From Dehalococcoidia bacterium (GTDB lineage: Bacteria; Chloroflexota; Dehalococcoidia; JACQUA01): 44,951 nt of DNA. Both the position numbers and the translations under genes were made by a program. The stretch spans positions 1 to 44,951 of the forward strand of contig JAUYHV010000317.1 of NCBI GenBank assembly GCA_030689845.1, in the 5' to 3' direction. The notes below the pieces were generated by a model, which did not search any database, had not been told where the DNA came from, and saw nothing but the letters and a program-made list of their open reading frames with translations. Shown in pieces: positions 15,721 through 24,735 of this stretch; positions within the stretch are counted from its first letter, which is position 1; every line of letters starts with the position of its first letter.

Positions 15721-16023
15721 TTAATCCAGCTTATGCCATTTTTTTGGGGGTACTGGTTCTTTTTGTTTGTTGTCCTTGGCATCTTTTCCTTCATTGCCCA
15801 CTTTCATCTCGACGGGTTCGGCCAGGAGCCATGCTTTGTGCTCGGGGACTAATACATAAAAGGCAGTATTTTCATTGCAGTCGCTGCATTGCTCCTGGAG
15901 GATACCGCAAAAAGCTCTATCCGCCGTTGCCATCAGAGTCCCGGTAAAACATTTGGGACAGCGTGCCACTACATGGACTCTGGCACCTAAACAGTCGTAA
16001 CAGGTGACGGATTTTAGCGACAT
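15721..16023 (-). CDS. Zinc-ribbon-like protein, paralog 1 (100 aa)
   Basis: 100 residues; ATG at 16023 after GGGAGGA. Cys pairs: VTCYDCLGARVHVV, ARCPKCFTG and EQCSDCNEN. These are followed by AFYVLVPEHKAWLLAEPVEMK and a Lys/Pro-rich tail of about 25 residues. It is the first gene after the MraZ-type boxes and so the probable head of the operon that continues through paralog 2, the small membrane protein, mraZ and rsmH. The domain could bind zinc and nucleic acid or protein, but function is unknown. The tandem duplication shares about half of its residues by eye. Confidence 0.7.
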   Translation of the reverse strand: MSLKSVTCYDCLGARVHVVARCPKCFTGTLMATADRAFCGILQEQCSDCNENTAFYVLVPEHKAWLLAEPVEMKVGNEGKDAKDNKQKEPVPPKKWHKLD

Positions 16024-16067
16024 ACAATCCTCCCGTTATAAATATTTATCATATATCTCCCCTTTTT

Positions 16068-16112
16068 TACCACTTTATCCCATATGTAAACACTATTTCC
16101 CACTTTTGTCAA
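16068..16112 (-). promoter_or_regulatory. Promoter overlapped by four MraZ-type boxes at 10-bp spacing
   Basis: On the minus strand TTGACA lies at 16112-16107. It is followed by pentamers TGGGA (16102-16098), TGTTT (16092-16088, degenerate), TGGGA (16082-16078) and TGGTA (16072-16068). They repeat exactly every 10 bp, the arrangement bound by the ring-shaped MraZ octamer. A weak -10 (TACATA) overlaps the boxes. This places the operator 900 bp upstream of mraZ, before the two zinc-ribbon-like genes. Confidence 0.72.
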
Positions 16113-16321
16113 TACCTTTTCCACAATATTTCTTAATATTTTTTATAACTTTTTACGAAGACCTCATTGTGTTACAATAATATCCGGTGGAAAAAACAGG
16201 TTTTTTACAATGAAAAAACGAAATTTGGCACGAATTTTGTTGGATTTTATTTTTTCCATGTTTTTGCTGCCGGGGGATAAAAGAGATGCTTCCAATTGTT
16301 CCTTTTTAAAGGAGACGTACA

Positions 16322-16849
16322 TTGTTTAATATCGGAGTATTAACTGTCAGCGATAAGGGGGCGAGGGGAGAAAGAACGGACGAAAGCGGACCGGCCATCA
16401 GGGAAATCCTGGAATCTATCGGTGGGAAGATGATTGAATATGCTGTTGTACCGGATGAGCGGATAATAATTTCGGCCACCCTGTCCCGGTGGGCTGACAC
16501 AGGGAACCTGGATATCATATTGACCAGCGGCGGCACGGGTTTGAGTCCCAGGGACTTCACTCCCGAGGCCACTCTATTTATTGTTGACAGGCTGGTTCCG
16601 GGGTTGCCGGAAGCCATAAGAGCTGAAAGTTTTAAAAAATCACCGGCGGGAATTTTAAGCAGGGGCGTTGCTGGAATAAGGAAGTCCTGCTTAATAATTA
16701 ATTTACCCGGCAGCGTAAAGGCGGTAAGGGAATGTCTTGACATAATTCTGCCAGCTTTGCCCCATGCCCTGGAGGTGCTGAAGGGTGATGCGACGGAGTG
16801 CGCAACCCGCCCGGACATCCATAACTTAAACAAAGGGGACGGGTGTTAG
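16322..16849 (+). CDS. mog: MogA/MoaB-type molybdopterin adenylyltransferase
   Basis: 175 residues. TTG at 16322 follows AAAGGAG with 8-nt spacing. Motifs: IGVLTVSDKGARGERTDESGPAI at the start, the central TSGGTGLSPRDFTPEAT loop that binds molybdopterin, and INLPGSVKAVRECLD near the end. The enzyme adenylates molybdopterin before molybdenum or tungsten insertion. This fits the presence of an aldehyde ferredoxin oxidoreductase in the same window, which needs the pterin-tungsten cofactor. No other moa or moe gene is nearby. It overlaps the start of trmD. Confidence 0.92.
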   Translation: MFNIGVLTVSDKGARGERTDESGPAIREILESIGGKMIEYAVVPDERIIISATLSRWADTGNLDIILTSGGTGLSPRDFTPEATLFIVDRLVPGLPEAIRAESFKKSPAGILSRGVAGIRKSCLIINLPGSVKAVRECLDIILPALPHALEVLKGDATECATRPDIHNLNKGDGC

Positions 16850-17628
16850 TGCGGTTTGATGTTTTCACTCTTTTCCCGGGTATGTTTACGGGTGTAATAA
16901 GCGAGAGCATTTTTAAACGGGCTATTTCCAGGGATATTATCGCGGTACACCTCCATAACATTCGCGATTATGCCCATGATGAACACAAAACCGTGGATGA
17001 TTATCCTTATGGGGGTGGCAGCGGTATGGTTATGAAGCCTGATCCTGTATTTGAATCTGTTGAGAGTGTATTGAGCAGTGTATACGGTGCAGAAAAGGTA
17101 GAAACGGGCAATAAAGCATCATTTCCCATAGTTTTGTTAACACCCCAGGGCCGCCTGTTTAACCAATCCGTTGCCAGAGAGATGGCAAAACAGTCTCATA
17201 TTATTCTTATTTGCGGGCATTACGAAGGAATTGATGAAAGGATCCGGGAACACCTGGTTAATGATGAAATAAGCATAGGAGATTATGTTTTAACAGGTGG
17301 GGAACCCGCGGCAATTGTTGTTATGGATGCTGTTGCCAGACTGACACCTGGTGTCCTTGGGAGTGAGGAGTCGATAATAGAGGAATCCCATGCAGCAGGG
17401 CTGCTTGAATATCCCCAGTATACCCGGCCGAGGGTATACAGGGGCTGGGAAGTCCCGGAAATATTAACTTCAGGGAACCATGCCGCGATTAAAAAGTGGC
17501 GCAGGGGGCAGTCTATCAATAGGACTGCCCGGAGACGCCCCGACATGCTTTCAAAGGTTCTTAATAACTCCGGAGAGCCCGGGTTTGGTGATTCAGGCGG
17601 TGAAAACAGAATACTAAATATATCCTGA
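16849..17628 (+). CDS. trmD: tRNA (guanine-N1-)-methyltransferase TrmD
   Basis: 259 residues from GTG 16849 (MRFDVFTLFPGMF, the usual family start). A GTG two codons upstream (16843) is possible. Either start overlaps the mog stop. The SPOUT trefoil-knot motifs are present: LLTPQGRLFNQSVA, ILICGHYEGIDERIREHLVNDEISIGDYVLTGGE, and the EEYPQYTRP-like block LLEYPQYTRPRVYRGWEVPEIL. It makes m1G37 in tRNAs to prevent frameshifting. The C-terminus carries about 20 extra residues. The next gene, rplS, is the common partner. Confidence 0.95.
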   Translation: MRFDVFTLFPGMFTGVISESIFKRAISRDIIAVHLHNIRDYAHDEHKTVDDYPYGGGSGMVMKPDPVFESVESVLSSVYGAEKVETGNKASFPIVLLTPQGRLFNQSVAREMAKQSHIILICGHYEGIDERIREHLVNDEISIGDYVLTGGEPAAIVVMDAVARLTPGVLGSEESIIEESHAAGLLEYPQYTRPRVYRGWEVPEILTSGNHAAIKKWRRGQSINRTARRRPDMLSKVLNNSGEPGFGDSGGENRILNIS

Positions 17629-17745
17629 TAAAAAAACTGTTCAATAATCTGGTAAAATATACAGCGGTGGTGCCGGAGTGTTTTTAAATTTCGGCCCAAA
17701 GAGTTACACGAATAATATTCTTTCTTAAGAGGTGAAAATAATAAA

Positions 17746-18225
17746 ATGGATATTGGTACACTCCTGGAAGTAAAACCAAGGAAAGATATACCAAAGCTGA
17801 GACCCGGAGATAATATATCAGTAAAAGTTAAGGTTGTGGAAGGGGAAAAGGAACGGCTCCAGGTTTTTAAAGGCGTTGTTATCTCCGTAAATGAGGGTGG
17901 GATTGATTCCAATTTTACCGTTAGAAGGGTAGCATACGGCGTGGGAGTGGAACGAAAATTCTTCGTTTATTCTCCCCGTCTGGAAGCCGTGGAGGTAGTA
18001 AAGCGGAGCAAAGTCCGCCGTGCCAAGCTGTATTATCTTAGGAATCTAAGCGGCAAGGCAAGTAAACTAAAAGAAGTTAGCCGTTATAAGGAACTGGCGT
18101 TTAGGGAGGAGGGGGAACAGGCCGAACTGGCCATGCCTTCCGAATCAGAAAGCCAGGTAATGGAACCACCCGTTGCTTCAGTTGCAGAGAGTGATGGTGT
18201 GTCCGGTGATGCGGCTGCCGGCTAA
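17746..18225 (+). CDS. rplS: 50S ribosomal protein L19
   Basis: 159 residues. The first 115 match L19: LRPGDNISVKVKVVEGEKERLQVFKGVVI, FTVRRVAYGVGVERKFFVYSP, and VVKRSKVRRAKLYYLRNLSGKASKLKE. It bridges 30S and 50S subunits. A C-terminal acidic, Ser/Glu/Ala-rich extension of about 40 residues (after AFREEGEQAELAMPSE) is longer than in most bacteria and probably disordered. A gap of 117 bp separates it from trmD. Confidence 0.95.
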   Translation: MDIGTLLEVKPRKDIPKLRPGDNISVKVKVVEGEKERLQVFKGVVISVNEGGIDSNFTVRRVAYGVGVERKFFVYSPRLEAVEVVKRSKVRRAKLYYLRNLSGKASKLKEVSRYKELAFREEGEQAELAMPSESESQVMEPPVASVAESDGVSGDAAAG

Positions 18226-18307
18226 GGACAGACAGATACTCTTAAACGATAATTTGGAGATAACGGGATATCAGTTCAACGTTTTTTTGATGTTAATCAT
18301 GTTTTAG

Positions 18308-20767
18308 ATGGATTTTGCTGAGGTCTGTGTAAATTCACCCGTAAAACAACCTCGTACTTTCAGCTATAAAATACCGCAGGCGCTGGCGGTTGAGACGGGA
18401 GATGCTGTTTGGGTTCCCTTTGGACCCAGGGTTTTGCAGGGAATAGTATTCGGACTGACCGAATTGCCCCAGGTTGAGTCCACCAGGGAAATAATCGGAC
18501 TAATTGAAAGTCAGCCCCTTTTGACTCCCGTACAGGTGGAGTTAGCCCGGTGGGTAAGCAGCTATTATTTATCTTCCCTGTTCAGTTCCTGTTCTCTGAT
18601 GTTACCGCCGGGGTTCGAACGCAGGATTGTTACGGTGGTTAAAAGTGTGGAAGGGATAGCTACGGAAAAAGTCTCTTCTTTGTCCCCCGATGAAGTGGAT
18701 GTAATGGGTTTGGTAACGGAGCACGGCCAGATGGGAATGAAGGAATTGGAAAAAGTTTTCGGTAAAAAGAAGGCCCACAGTTGCGTCCAATCCCTTGTCG
18801 GCTGGGGAATACTGTCCAAGCAGGATACCCTGGGAAAAGTTCGTGTAAGGCCGAAAAAGGAAAAGTTTGTAAAGCTGAATGTCGAACTTAAGGATGCGCA
18901 GGCTTTTATTGCACGGTGGGAAAACAACTCACGATATCTGCAGCGAATTTTGCTATTGAGGCTCCTGGTAAACGAAGGAAAACCGCTTCCGGTGTCTGAG
19001 GTCAAAAGGAAAATAGGTCAGGTAAGTTCGAGTCTGCAAACCCTTGAAAAATCAGGGATGGTAGCTGTGGAGGAAATAGAAGTCGCAAGGGACCCCCTGG
19101 CAACCTTTTCTCCCGGACCGTCTGTCCCCCATGTTTTAACTGCTTATCAGGCTGAAGCATGGCAAAAGTTGCAGGAGGCGATACAGACCTCGGGGAAAGC
19201 TGCTCATGAGATTGGTAACTATCCCAAACCTTTTCTGCTTCACGGTGTTACGGGCAGCGGTAAGACAGAGATATATTTAAGGGCGGTGGAAAAAACAATT
19301 GAAATGGGGAAAAAAGCTATCGTCCTCGTTCCCGAAATAGCTCTGACGACCCAGACGATTTCCAGGTTTATCTCCAGGTTTCCGGGTAGAGTGGCAGTGC
19401 TACACAGCAGGTTGTCTGTCGGGGAGCAGTACGATGAATGGTGGCGCATAAAGAGAGGCTTGTGCGATATAGTAATTGGCCCTCGCAGCGCTATTTTTGC
19501 CCCACAGCCCGACCTGGGATTGATAGTGATTGACGAAGAGCACGAATGGACATATAAACAAAAAGAAACCCAACCATACTACCATGCTCGTGATGTTGCC
19601 TTAAAGCTGGCCGAACTTACGGGTTCGGTTCTGGTCATGGGCAGCGCTACTCCCGATGTGTCCACTTACAACCTGGCCCTAAGTGGGCAATATCAACTGT
19701 TGGAACTGCCGGAAAGGGTCTCATACGCTATGCTGGTTTCTCATCCCCCGGTGAAGGTTGTTGATATGAGAAGGGAACTCAGGGAAGGAAACCGCAGTAT
19801 TTTCAGCAGAGAACTTAACTATTCAATCAAGCAGGCGTTAAGTAATGGGGACCAGGTGATTTTGTTTATTAACCGGCGGGGTGCGTTCACCTTTGTCCAT
19901 TGCGGAGATTGCGGTTTTCACATGAGGTGCCGCCGCTGTGAGGTTTCCCTTGTATATCACAGGGATGAGGACCGGCTGGTATGCCACCAGTGTAACTACC
20001 GCCTGAAGGTGCCGGCTTTTTGTCCGGAATGCAACGGAAAAAAAATCAGGTTTTCCGGTTTGGGTACCCAGCGTGTAGAGCAGGAGGCACGGGAAATATT
20101 TAGAGGCGCCAGGTTATTGCGATGGGACAGGGACGTAACCCGGAAGAGCCATGCCCACCAGGACATAATGGAAAAATTCCTGGGGAGGGAAGCCGATATC
20201 CTGATCGGAACGCAAATGATAGCCAAGGGCCTGGACATACCCTCGGTAAACCTGGTAGGGGTAATAAACGCAGATACAGGGTTATCCCTGGCCGATTTCC
20301 GGGCGGCGGAGAGGACTTTTCAACTCCTGACCCAGGTTTCCGGAAGAGCCGGTAGGGGGGCAAAGGAAGGCAAGGTTGTAATACAAACCTTCAACCCGCA
20401 ACATTATGCCATTGAAGCTGCTGCCAGGCACGATTATAAGGCTTTCTATGAAAAGGAATTAATTTATCGCAACCGCTTTAATTACCCTCCATTTACCAGG
20501 TTGGCAACTTTGTCATACACCCATATCAACCAGTCAAAATGTAAGATTGAGGTTGAAAGGATAGCAAACCTTGTTCGAACCGAAGCAGCCAGGGCTGGAA
20601 TTACCGACGTTGTGATACTCGGCCCGACACCTGCTTTTATTGCCCGGAAAAAGGGAAAGTACAGATGGCAACTGGTGGTAATGGGCAAAGAATTTCATTT
20701 TCTGCTGGCGAACCTGATTCTCCCCTCAGGCTGGAGTATAAACATCGACCCCCTGGGGGTGGACTAA
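18308..20767 (+). CDS. priA: Primosomal helicase PriA
   Basis: 819 residues. The N-terminal 3'-DNA-binding domain (VCVNSPVKQPRTFSYKIP ... GDAVWVPFGPR) is followed by a winged helix. The helicase core has Walker A HGVTGSGKTEIYLRAVE (near residue 315) and Walker B VIDEEHEWTYKQ (near 408). A zinc module at about 530-580 has four Cys pairs (CGDCGFHMRCRRC, CHQCNY, CPECNG), and the helicase C-terminal motifs include QVSGRAGRG. PriA restarts stalled replication forks. No strong Shine-Dalgarno precedes the ATG. Length and all motifs are complete. Confidence 0.96.
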   Translation: MDFAEVCVNSPVKQPRTFSYKIPQALAVETGDAVWVPFGPRVLQGIVFGLTELPQVESTREIIGLIESQPLLTPVQVELARWVSSYYLSSLFSSCSLMLPPGFERRIVTVVKSVEGIATEKVSSLSPDEVDVMGLVTEHGQMGMKELEKVFGKKKAHSCVQSLVGWGILSKQDTLGKVRVRPKKEKFVKLNVELKDAQAFIARWENNSRYLQRILLLRLLVNEGKPLPVSEVKRKIGQVSSSLQTLEKSGMVAVEEIEVARDPLATFSPGPSVPHVLTAYQAEAWQKLQEAIQTSGKAAHEIGNYPKPFLLHGVTGSGKTEIYLRAVEKTIEMGKKAIVLVPEIALTTQTISRFISRFPGRVAVLHSRLSVGEQYDEWWRIKRGLCDIVIGPRSAIFAPQPDLGLIVIDEEHEWTYKQKETQPYYHARDVALKLAELTGSVLVMGSATPDVSTYNLALSGQYQLLELPERVSYAMLVSHPPVKVVDMRRELREGNRSIFSRELNYSIKQALSNGDQVILFINRRGAFTFVHCGDCGFHMRCRRCEVSLVYHRDEDRLVCHQCNYRLKVPAFCPECNGKKIRFSGLGTQRVEQEAREIFRGARLLRWDRDVTRKSHAHQDIMEKFLGREADILIGTQMIAKGLDIPSVNLVGVINADTGLSLADFRAAERTFQLLTQVSGRAGRGAKEGKVVIQTFNPQHYAIEAAARHDYKAFYEKELIYRNRFNYPPFTRLATLSYTHINQSKCKIEVERIANLVRTEAARAGITDVVILGPTPAFIARKKGKYRWQLVVMGKEFHFLLANLILPSGWSINIDPLGVD

Positions 20768-20839
20768 CCTGATCTAGTCCAGATAGATGGGTGACACTAT
20801 AACAGGTCCATGAAAGGGAGATATAATAGCCTGCGGATC

Positions 20840-21060
20840 AAGCTCTTTACGTTAGTAGATAACTTTACCCGTGAGAGTATAGCCTAAAGGTGGATGGGTG
20901 TATAGGTGGACAGGGGGTGGTAGAGGTGCTAATGCAGGTAGCTGAGGAAAGGGGGTTGCCGGGTGCTATCAGAGTGGATAACGGTCCTGAATTCGCCTCG
21001 AAGTTACTTGACCAAAGGGCATACCTGAATGGTGTTAAAATGATAAAAAAACAAAGGCGG
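20840..21060 (+). pseudogene. IS3-family transposase remnant
   Basis: A broken frame reads IKLFTLVDNFTRESIA, then a stop, then IGGQGVVEVLMQVAEERGLP and AIRVDNGPEFASKLLDQRAYLNGVKM. These match the rve integrase core of IS3-family OrfB proteins, including the catalytic Asp of the DNGPEF motif. Both the start and the Glu-bearing C-terminal part are missing, and an internal stop is present. It is therefore an inactive fragment. Confidence 0.72.
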
Positions 21061-21136
21061 CCTGAGCGTCACAAAATGAGTTTTTGTTACGCGGATCGAA
21101 ATTGCACAAAACCGAGTTGTACAATCACCTGAATTG

Positions 21137-21259
21137 TTACCCTATACGTCCAAGAACTCTCCTCACCGTTTCATGACTTATCCCATATTCTATAGTTAAT
21201 TCCCTGAGACTCTTCTTGCTTTGGAGCTTTAGGTTGGCTCCCATCAGCCTGTAATCATG
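21137..21259 (-). pseudogene. Transposase HTH remnant
   Basis: The minus strand encodes HDYRLMGANLKLQSKKSL then RELTIEYGISHETVRRVLG and a stop. The second block is a helix-turn-helix typical of the N-terminus of IS transposases or resolvase-like proteins. No catalytic domain follows and no start is visible, so it is a fragment of a second, oppositely oriented element. Confidence 0.4.
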
Positions 21260-21496
21260 CCGATGGGACTAACTAAGGAAGTGGTACCATTATCGGGAAA
21301 GGGTCAGCCCCAGGGTATATGCAGCCACCATGATAAAAAGTGTATGATTGAGAAAAATAACATTATGATTGTCCAAACAATGGTGGCAAGTCCAAATATT
21401 TCTATGCCTAACCTTGGAGGTAGTACAATAAATGGGGGCAGACCAATAACAACCGCCCCTTTGTGCTTATAGGCCCAAAAGCAACAAAAAAGGAAA

Positions 21497-23806
21497 ATGA
21501 TTTCCAGAAAGGAGTTGTTTGATATGGGTCAGAATTCAACCAATTCAACGCTCAAGCGCATTGCATTCGTCGGCAACTACTTGCCTCGCCAGTGCGGCAT
21601 CGCCACATTTACCACCGATTTGTGCGAAGCCATCGCCACCCAATATCGTCAAAAAACCTGTATCGCCCTGCCGGTCAATGATATCGAGGCCGGTTACGAC
21701 TATCCGGCCCGGGTTCGGTTTGAACTCACGGAGAAGGATATTGATTCCTATCGCCGCGCTGCTGACTTCCTGAATATCAACAATGTAGACCTCATATCCC
21801 TGCAGCATGAGTATAGCATTTTCGGTGGACCCGCGGGCAGCCATATCCTGGTGCTCTTGCGGGAATTGAGGATGCCCATCGTCACGACACTACACACCAT
21901 CCTACGCGACCCCAACCCTGATCAGAAGCGAGTGTTGAAAGAAATCGCAGCCCTGTCTGATCGGCTGGTTGTTATGAGTAAGCGCGGCGCAGAATTCCTG
22001 AATGAGGTTTATGGCGTGCTACCGGAGAAGATTGATCTGATCCCGCACGGCATCCCTGATGTGCCTTTTGTAGATCCAAGTTTTCATAAAGACCTGTTTG
22101 GAGTAGAGGGCAAAATCGTCTTGCTCAGCTTTGGCTTGCTTTCGGCGAGCAAAGGCATCGAAAATGTCATCGCCGCCCTGCCCGCCATTTTGGCCCGGCA
22201 CCCGAATGTGGTTTACATCGTCCTCGGCGCGACCCACCCCCAAGTATTGCTGAATGAAGGGGAAACATACCGGCTATCCCTGCAATGGCTGGCTCAGGAG
22301 AAAGGCGTGGAAGGTCAGGTGATCTTTTACAACAGCTTTGTCAGTTTGGAAAAGCTCGTTGAATTCATCAGTGCGGCGGATATTTACATTACACCCTATC
22401 TCAATGAAGCCCAAATCACCTCCGGGACACTCGCCTATACCCTAGGAGCGGGCAAGGCGGTGATTTCGACACCATATTGGTATGCGGAAGAGATGCTTGC
22501 TGAAGGACGTGGAGTGCTGGTGCCGTTTCGGGATCCGGCAGCACTGGCCGATCAGGTGATTAACCTATTAGATAACGAGTCCCAGCGCCACGCCATGCGC
22601 AAGCTAGCCTATGTGTTTGGGCGAGAGATGATCTGGCCGCGGGTAGCGAAACGTTATATGGAGAGTTTTGAAAGTGCACGAGCGAAACGCCGTCATTTTA
22701 CTCACCCGGACTTCGCGGTTAAACCGCTGGACAAACGCCCGGGTGAATTGCCGCCTCTCAAGCTGGACCATTTGCATCATATGACGGACGAAACCGGCAT
22801 CTTGCAACACGCCATTTTCACAGTGCCCAACTATCGCGAGGGCTACACCATCGACGATAATGCCCGCGCGTTGATGGTGAGCGCTCTCCTTGAAGCCGTG
22901 GGCAACGAAGCGGCCTTGGAATTAGGCTCCCGTTATCTCGCCTTTATCTGGTATGCCTTCAATGCTGAAAACGGACGCTTCCGTAACTGTATGGATTACC
23001 AACGCAACTGGCTGGAAGAAGGCGGTTCTGACGACAGCCTTGGTCGCACGTTGTGTGCGTTAGGCACCGTGTTGGGCCGATCGAACATAGCGGCTCTGTA
23101 CAATATGGCGGGATGGGTGTTCGAGCAGGCCCTGCCTGCTATTCTCAAAACAACCAGTCCCCGCGCCTGGGCTTTCGCGATTATGGGCATCCAAGAATAC
23201 CTGCAGCGGTTTGCCGGTGATCGTCAGGCAAGCCATGTCCGCGAGGAATTGTCCAGCCGACTGTTGAAATTGTATCAAAGCCACAGATCAGATGAATGGC
23301 GCTGGTATGAAGACCGGCTGACCTATTGCAACGCCGCGTTGCCACATGCCTTGCTCCTGTGTGGTTATTCGATACCCGATGCCGCCATGACCGAAGCCGG
23401 ATTGGAGTCGTTGGGTTGGTTGACCGATTTGCAACACGCGGACACAGGGTATTTTGTTCCTATCGGCTCTAACGGTTTTTATCCGAAAGGGGGTGAGCGG
23501 GCCCTGTTCGACCAACAACCGGTGGAAGCACAGACGATGGTTTCCGCTTGTCTCGAAGCCTGCCGGATCACGCTCGATAAGCGTTGGCTTAAGAAAGCCC
23601 GCCGCGTCTTTGAATGGTTTCTTGGGCGCAATAGCCTGAATTTGTCTATATATGATCCGACGACTGGCGGTTGTCGAGACGGCCTGCATCCCGACCGCGT
23701 GAACGAGAATCAGGGCGCAGAATCGACACTAGTCTTTCTCCAGGCATTGTTGGAACTGCGTCTGTCTGAGAATATTCTTATTGCTCTGGAGGACCGAAGC
23801 CAATGA
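21497..23806 (+). CDS. GT4 glycosyltransferase fused to a helical glycosidase-like domain
   Basis: 769 residues in two parts. Residues ~20-390 form a GT-B glycosyltransferase of family 4: RIAFVGNYLPRQCGIATFTTDL at the start, VTTLHTILRDP, LIPHGIPDVPF, ILLSFGLLSASKGIENVI, and the donor-site region ITPYLNEAQITSGTLAYTLGAGKAVIST. Residues ~420-769 are a predicted alpha/alpha-barrel (HMTDETGILQHAIF, YTIDDNARALMVSALLE, WFLGRNSLN), the kind of fold used by glycosidases and phosphorylases. It overlaps the next gene, a GH130 enzyme, by 4 bp (ATGA). Arg codons are mostly CGN here, whereas neighbouring genes favour AGG, which suggests transfer. Substrate is unknown; a mannose polymer or mannosylated glycan is a guess from the GH130 partner. 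Confidence 0.83.
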   Translation: MISRKELFDMGQNSTNSTLKRIAFVGNYLPRQCGIATFTTDLCEAIATQYRQKTCIALPVNDIEAGYDYPARVRFELTEKDIDSYRRAADFLNINNVDLISLQHEYSIFGGPAGSHILVLLRELRMPIVTTLHTILRDPNPDQKRVLKEIAALSDRLVVMSKRGAEFLNEVYGVLPEKIDLIPHGIPDVPFVDPSFHKDLFGVEGKIVLLSFGLLSASKGIENVIAALPAILARHPNVVYIVLGATHPQVLLNEGETYRLSLQWLAQEKGVEGQVIFYNSFVSLEKLVEFISAADIYITPYLNEAQITSGTLAYTLGAGKAVISTPYWYAEEMLAEGRGVLVPFRDPAALADQVINLLDNESQRHAMRKLAYVFGREMIWPRVAKRYMESFESARAKRRHFTHPDFAVKPLDKRPGELPPLKLDHLHHMTDETGILQHAIFTVPNYREGYTIDDNARALMVSALLEAVGNEAALELGSRYLAFIWYAFNAENGRFRNCMDYQRNWLEEGGSDDSLGRTLCALGTVLGRSNIAALYNMAGWVFEQALPAILKTTSPRAWAFAIMGIQEYLQRFAGDRQASHVREELSSRLLKLYQSHRSDEWRWYEDRLTYCNAALPHALLLCGYSIPDAAMTEAGLESLGWLTDLQHADTGYFVPIGSNGFYPKGGERALFDQQPVEAQTMVSACLEACRITLDKRWLKKARRVFEWFLGRNSLNLSIYDPTTGGCRDGLHPDRVNENQGAESTLVFLQALLELRLSENILIALEDRSQ

Positions 23807-24735
23807 ATAATCATCACCTTGAACTTTTCAAACGTCATGAACGCAATCCCATACTGACCGCGGCCGATTGGCTTTATCCGGCCAATAGCGTGTTCAATCC
23901 CGGTGCGACTTTGCTACATGACGGAACCACCCTGCTGCTGTGCCGCGTAGAAGATCGGCGCGGGCTTTCACACTTGTGCGTTGCCCGCTCCGCCAATGGT
24001 GTAGATGGCTGGGACATCGATACCCAGCCTACTCTTATGCCTGATCCAGATAACTTCCCTGAAGAGCTATGGGGTATTGAAGACCCGCGCATCACCTATG
24101 TCCCTGAAATAAAAAAATATGCCGTCGTCTATACCGCCTTCTCCAGTAGCGGCCCAGGGGTAGCGCTTGCGCTCACAGAAGATTTCCATGCTTTCGAACG
24201 CTATGGCATGATTATGGCGCCGGAGGATAAGGATGCGGCCCTGCTTCCGCATCGAATTGGGGGCCATTGGGTGTTGATCCATCGCCCAGTCAGCGGGTCG
24301 AGCGCGCATATATGGCTATCCTACTCGCCCGACTTGCGGCACTGGGGTAGTCACAAGATAATGCTGGCAGCCCGACTGGGAGGATGGTGGGACGCGCATA
24401 AAATCGGACTCGCCTCTCCGCCTATCGAAACTGCGAAAGGCTGGCTGGTGATTTACCACGGCGTGCGACCAAACGCAGCCGGTTCCATTTACCGACTCGG
24501 CCTGGCTTTGTTTGATTTGCACACACCAGAAATTTGCCTCAAACGCAGCGACGAGTGGATATTTGGCCCGGAAGAACCTTACGAGCGGCGCGGGGATGTC
24601 GACAACGTCGTCTTTCCGTGTGGCTATACCATCGCCGCCGATGGCGACACGATTCAATTGTATTATGGAGCGGCAGATACGAGCATTGCCCTAGCAACCG
24701 GTAGTGTTCACGCCATTCTGGAATGGCTTAAGTGA
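23803..24735 (+). CDS. Glycoside hydrolase family 130 protein (mannoside phosphorylase-like)
   Basis: 310 residues with a five-bladed propeller pattern: HERNPILTAADWLYPANSVFNPGA, TTLLLCRVEDRRGLSHL, GIEDPRITYV (Asp95 region, catalytic in GH130), HRIGGHWVLIHRP, KGWLVIYHGVRP and IQLYYGAADTSIALAT near the C-terminus. GH130 enzymes are phosphorylases or hydrolases of beta-mannosides, mostly intracellular; no signal peptide is seen. Translational coupling to the upstream GT4 gene implies a joint role in making or recycling a mannose-containing oligosaccharide. Codon use matches its partner, not the surrounding genes. Confidence 0.86.
   Translation: MNNHHLELFKRHERNPILTAADWLYPANSVFNPGATLLHDGTTLLLCRVEDRRGLSHLCVARSANGVDGWDIDTQPTLMPDPDNFPEELWGIEDPRITYVPEIKKYAVVYTAFSSSGPGVALALTEDFHAFERYGMIMAPEDKDAALLPHRIGGHWVLIHRPVSGSSAHIWLSYSPDLRHWGSHKIMLAARLGGWWDAHKIGLASPPIETAKGWLVIYHGVRPNAAGSIYRLGLALFDLHTPEICLKRSDEWIFGPEEPYERRGDVDNVVFPCGYTIAADGDTIQLYYGAADTSIALATGSVHAILEWLK

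Larger units (their letters stand above)
20768..21496. other. Intergenic zone with decayed transposon remains
   Basis: No intact gene. It holds an IS3-type integrase-core fragment on the plus strand (20840-21060) and an HTH fragment of another transposase on the minus strand (21137-21259). The rest, up to the ribosome site of the glycosyltransferase gene, shows nothing I recognise. It forms the left border of the GT4-GH130 island. Confidence 0.6.

Noticed and set aside
16210..16329. A 39-codon plus-strand frame before mog (MKKRNLARILLDFIFSMF...)
   Set aside because: No ribosome site and it overlaps the well-placed mog start; likely chance in A+T-rich sequence.
16306..16833. 175-codon minus-strand frame opposite mog
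   Set aside because: Antisense shadow of the molybdopterin adenylyltransferase gene.
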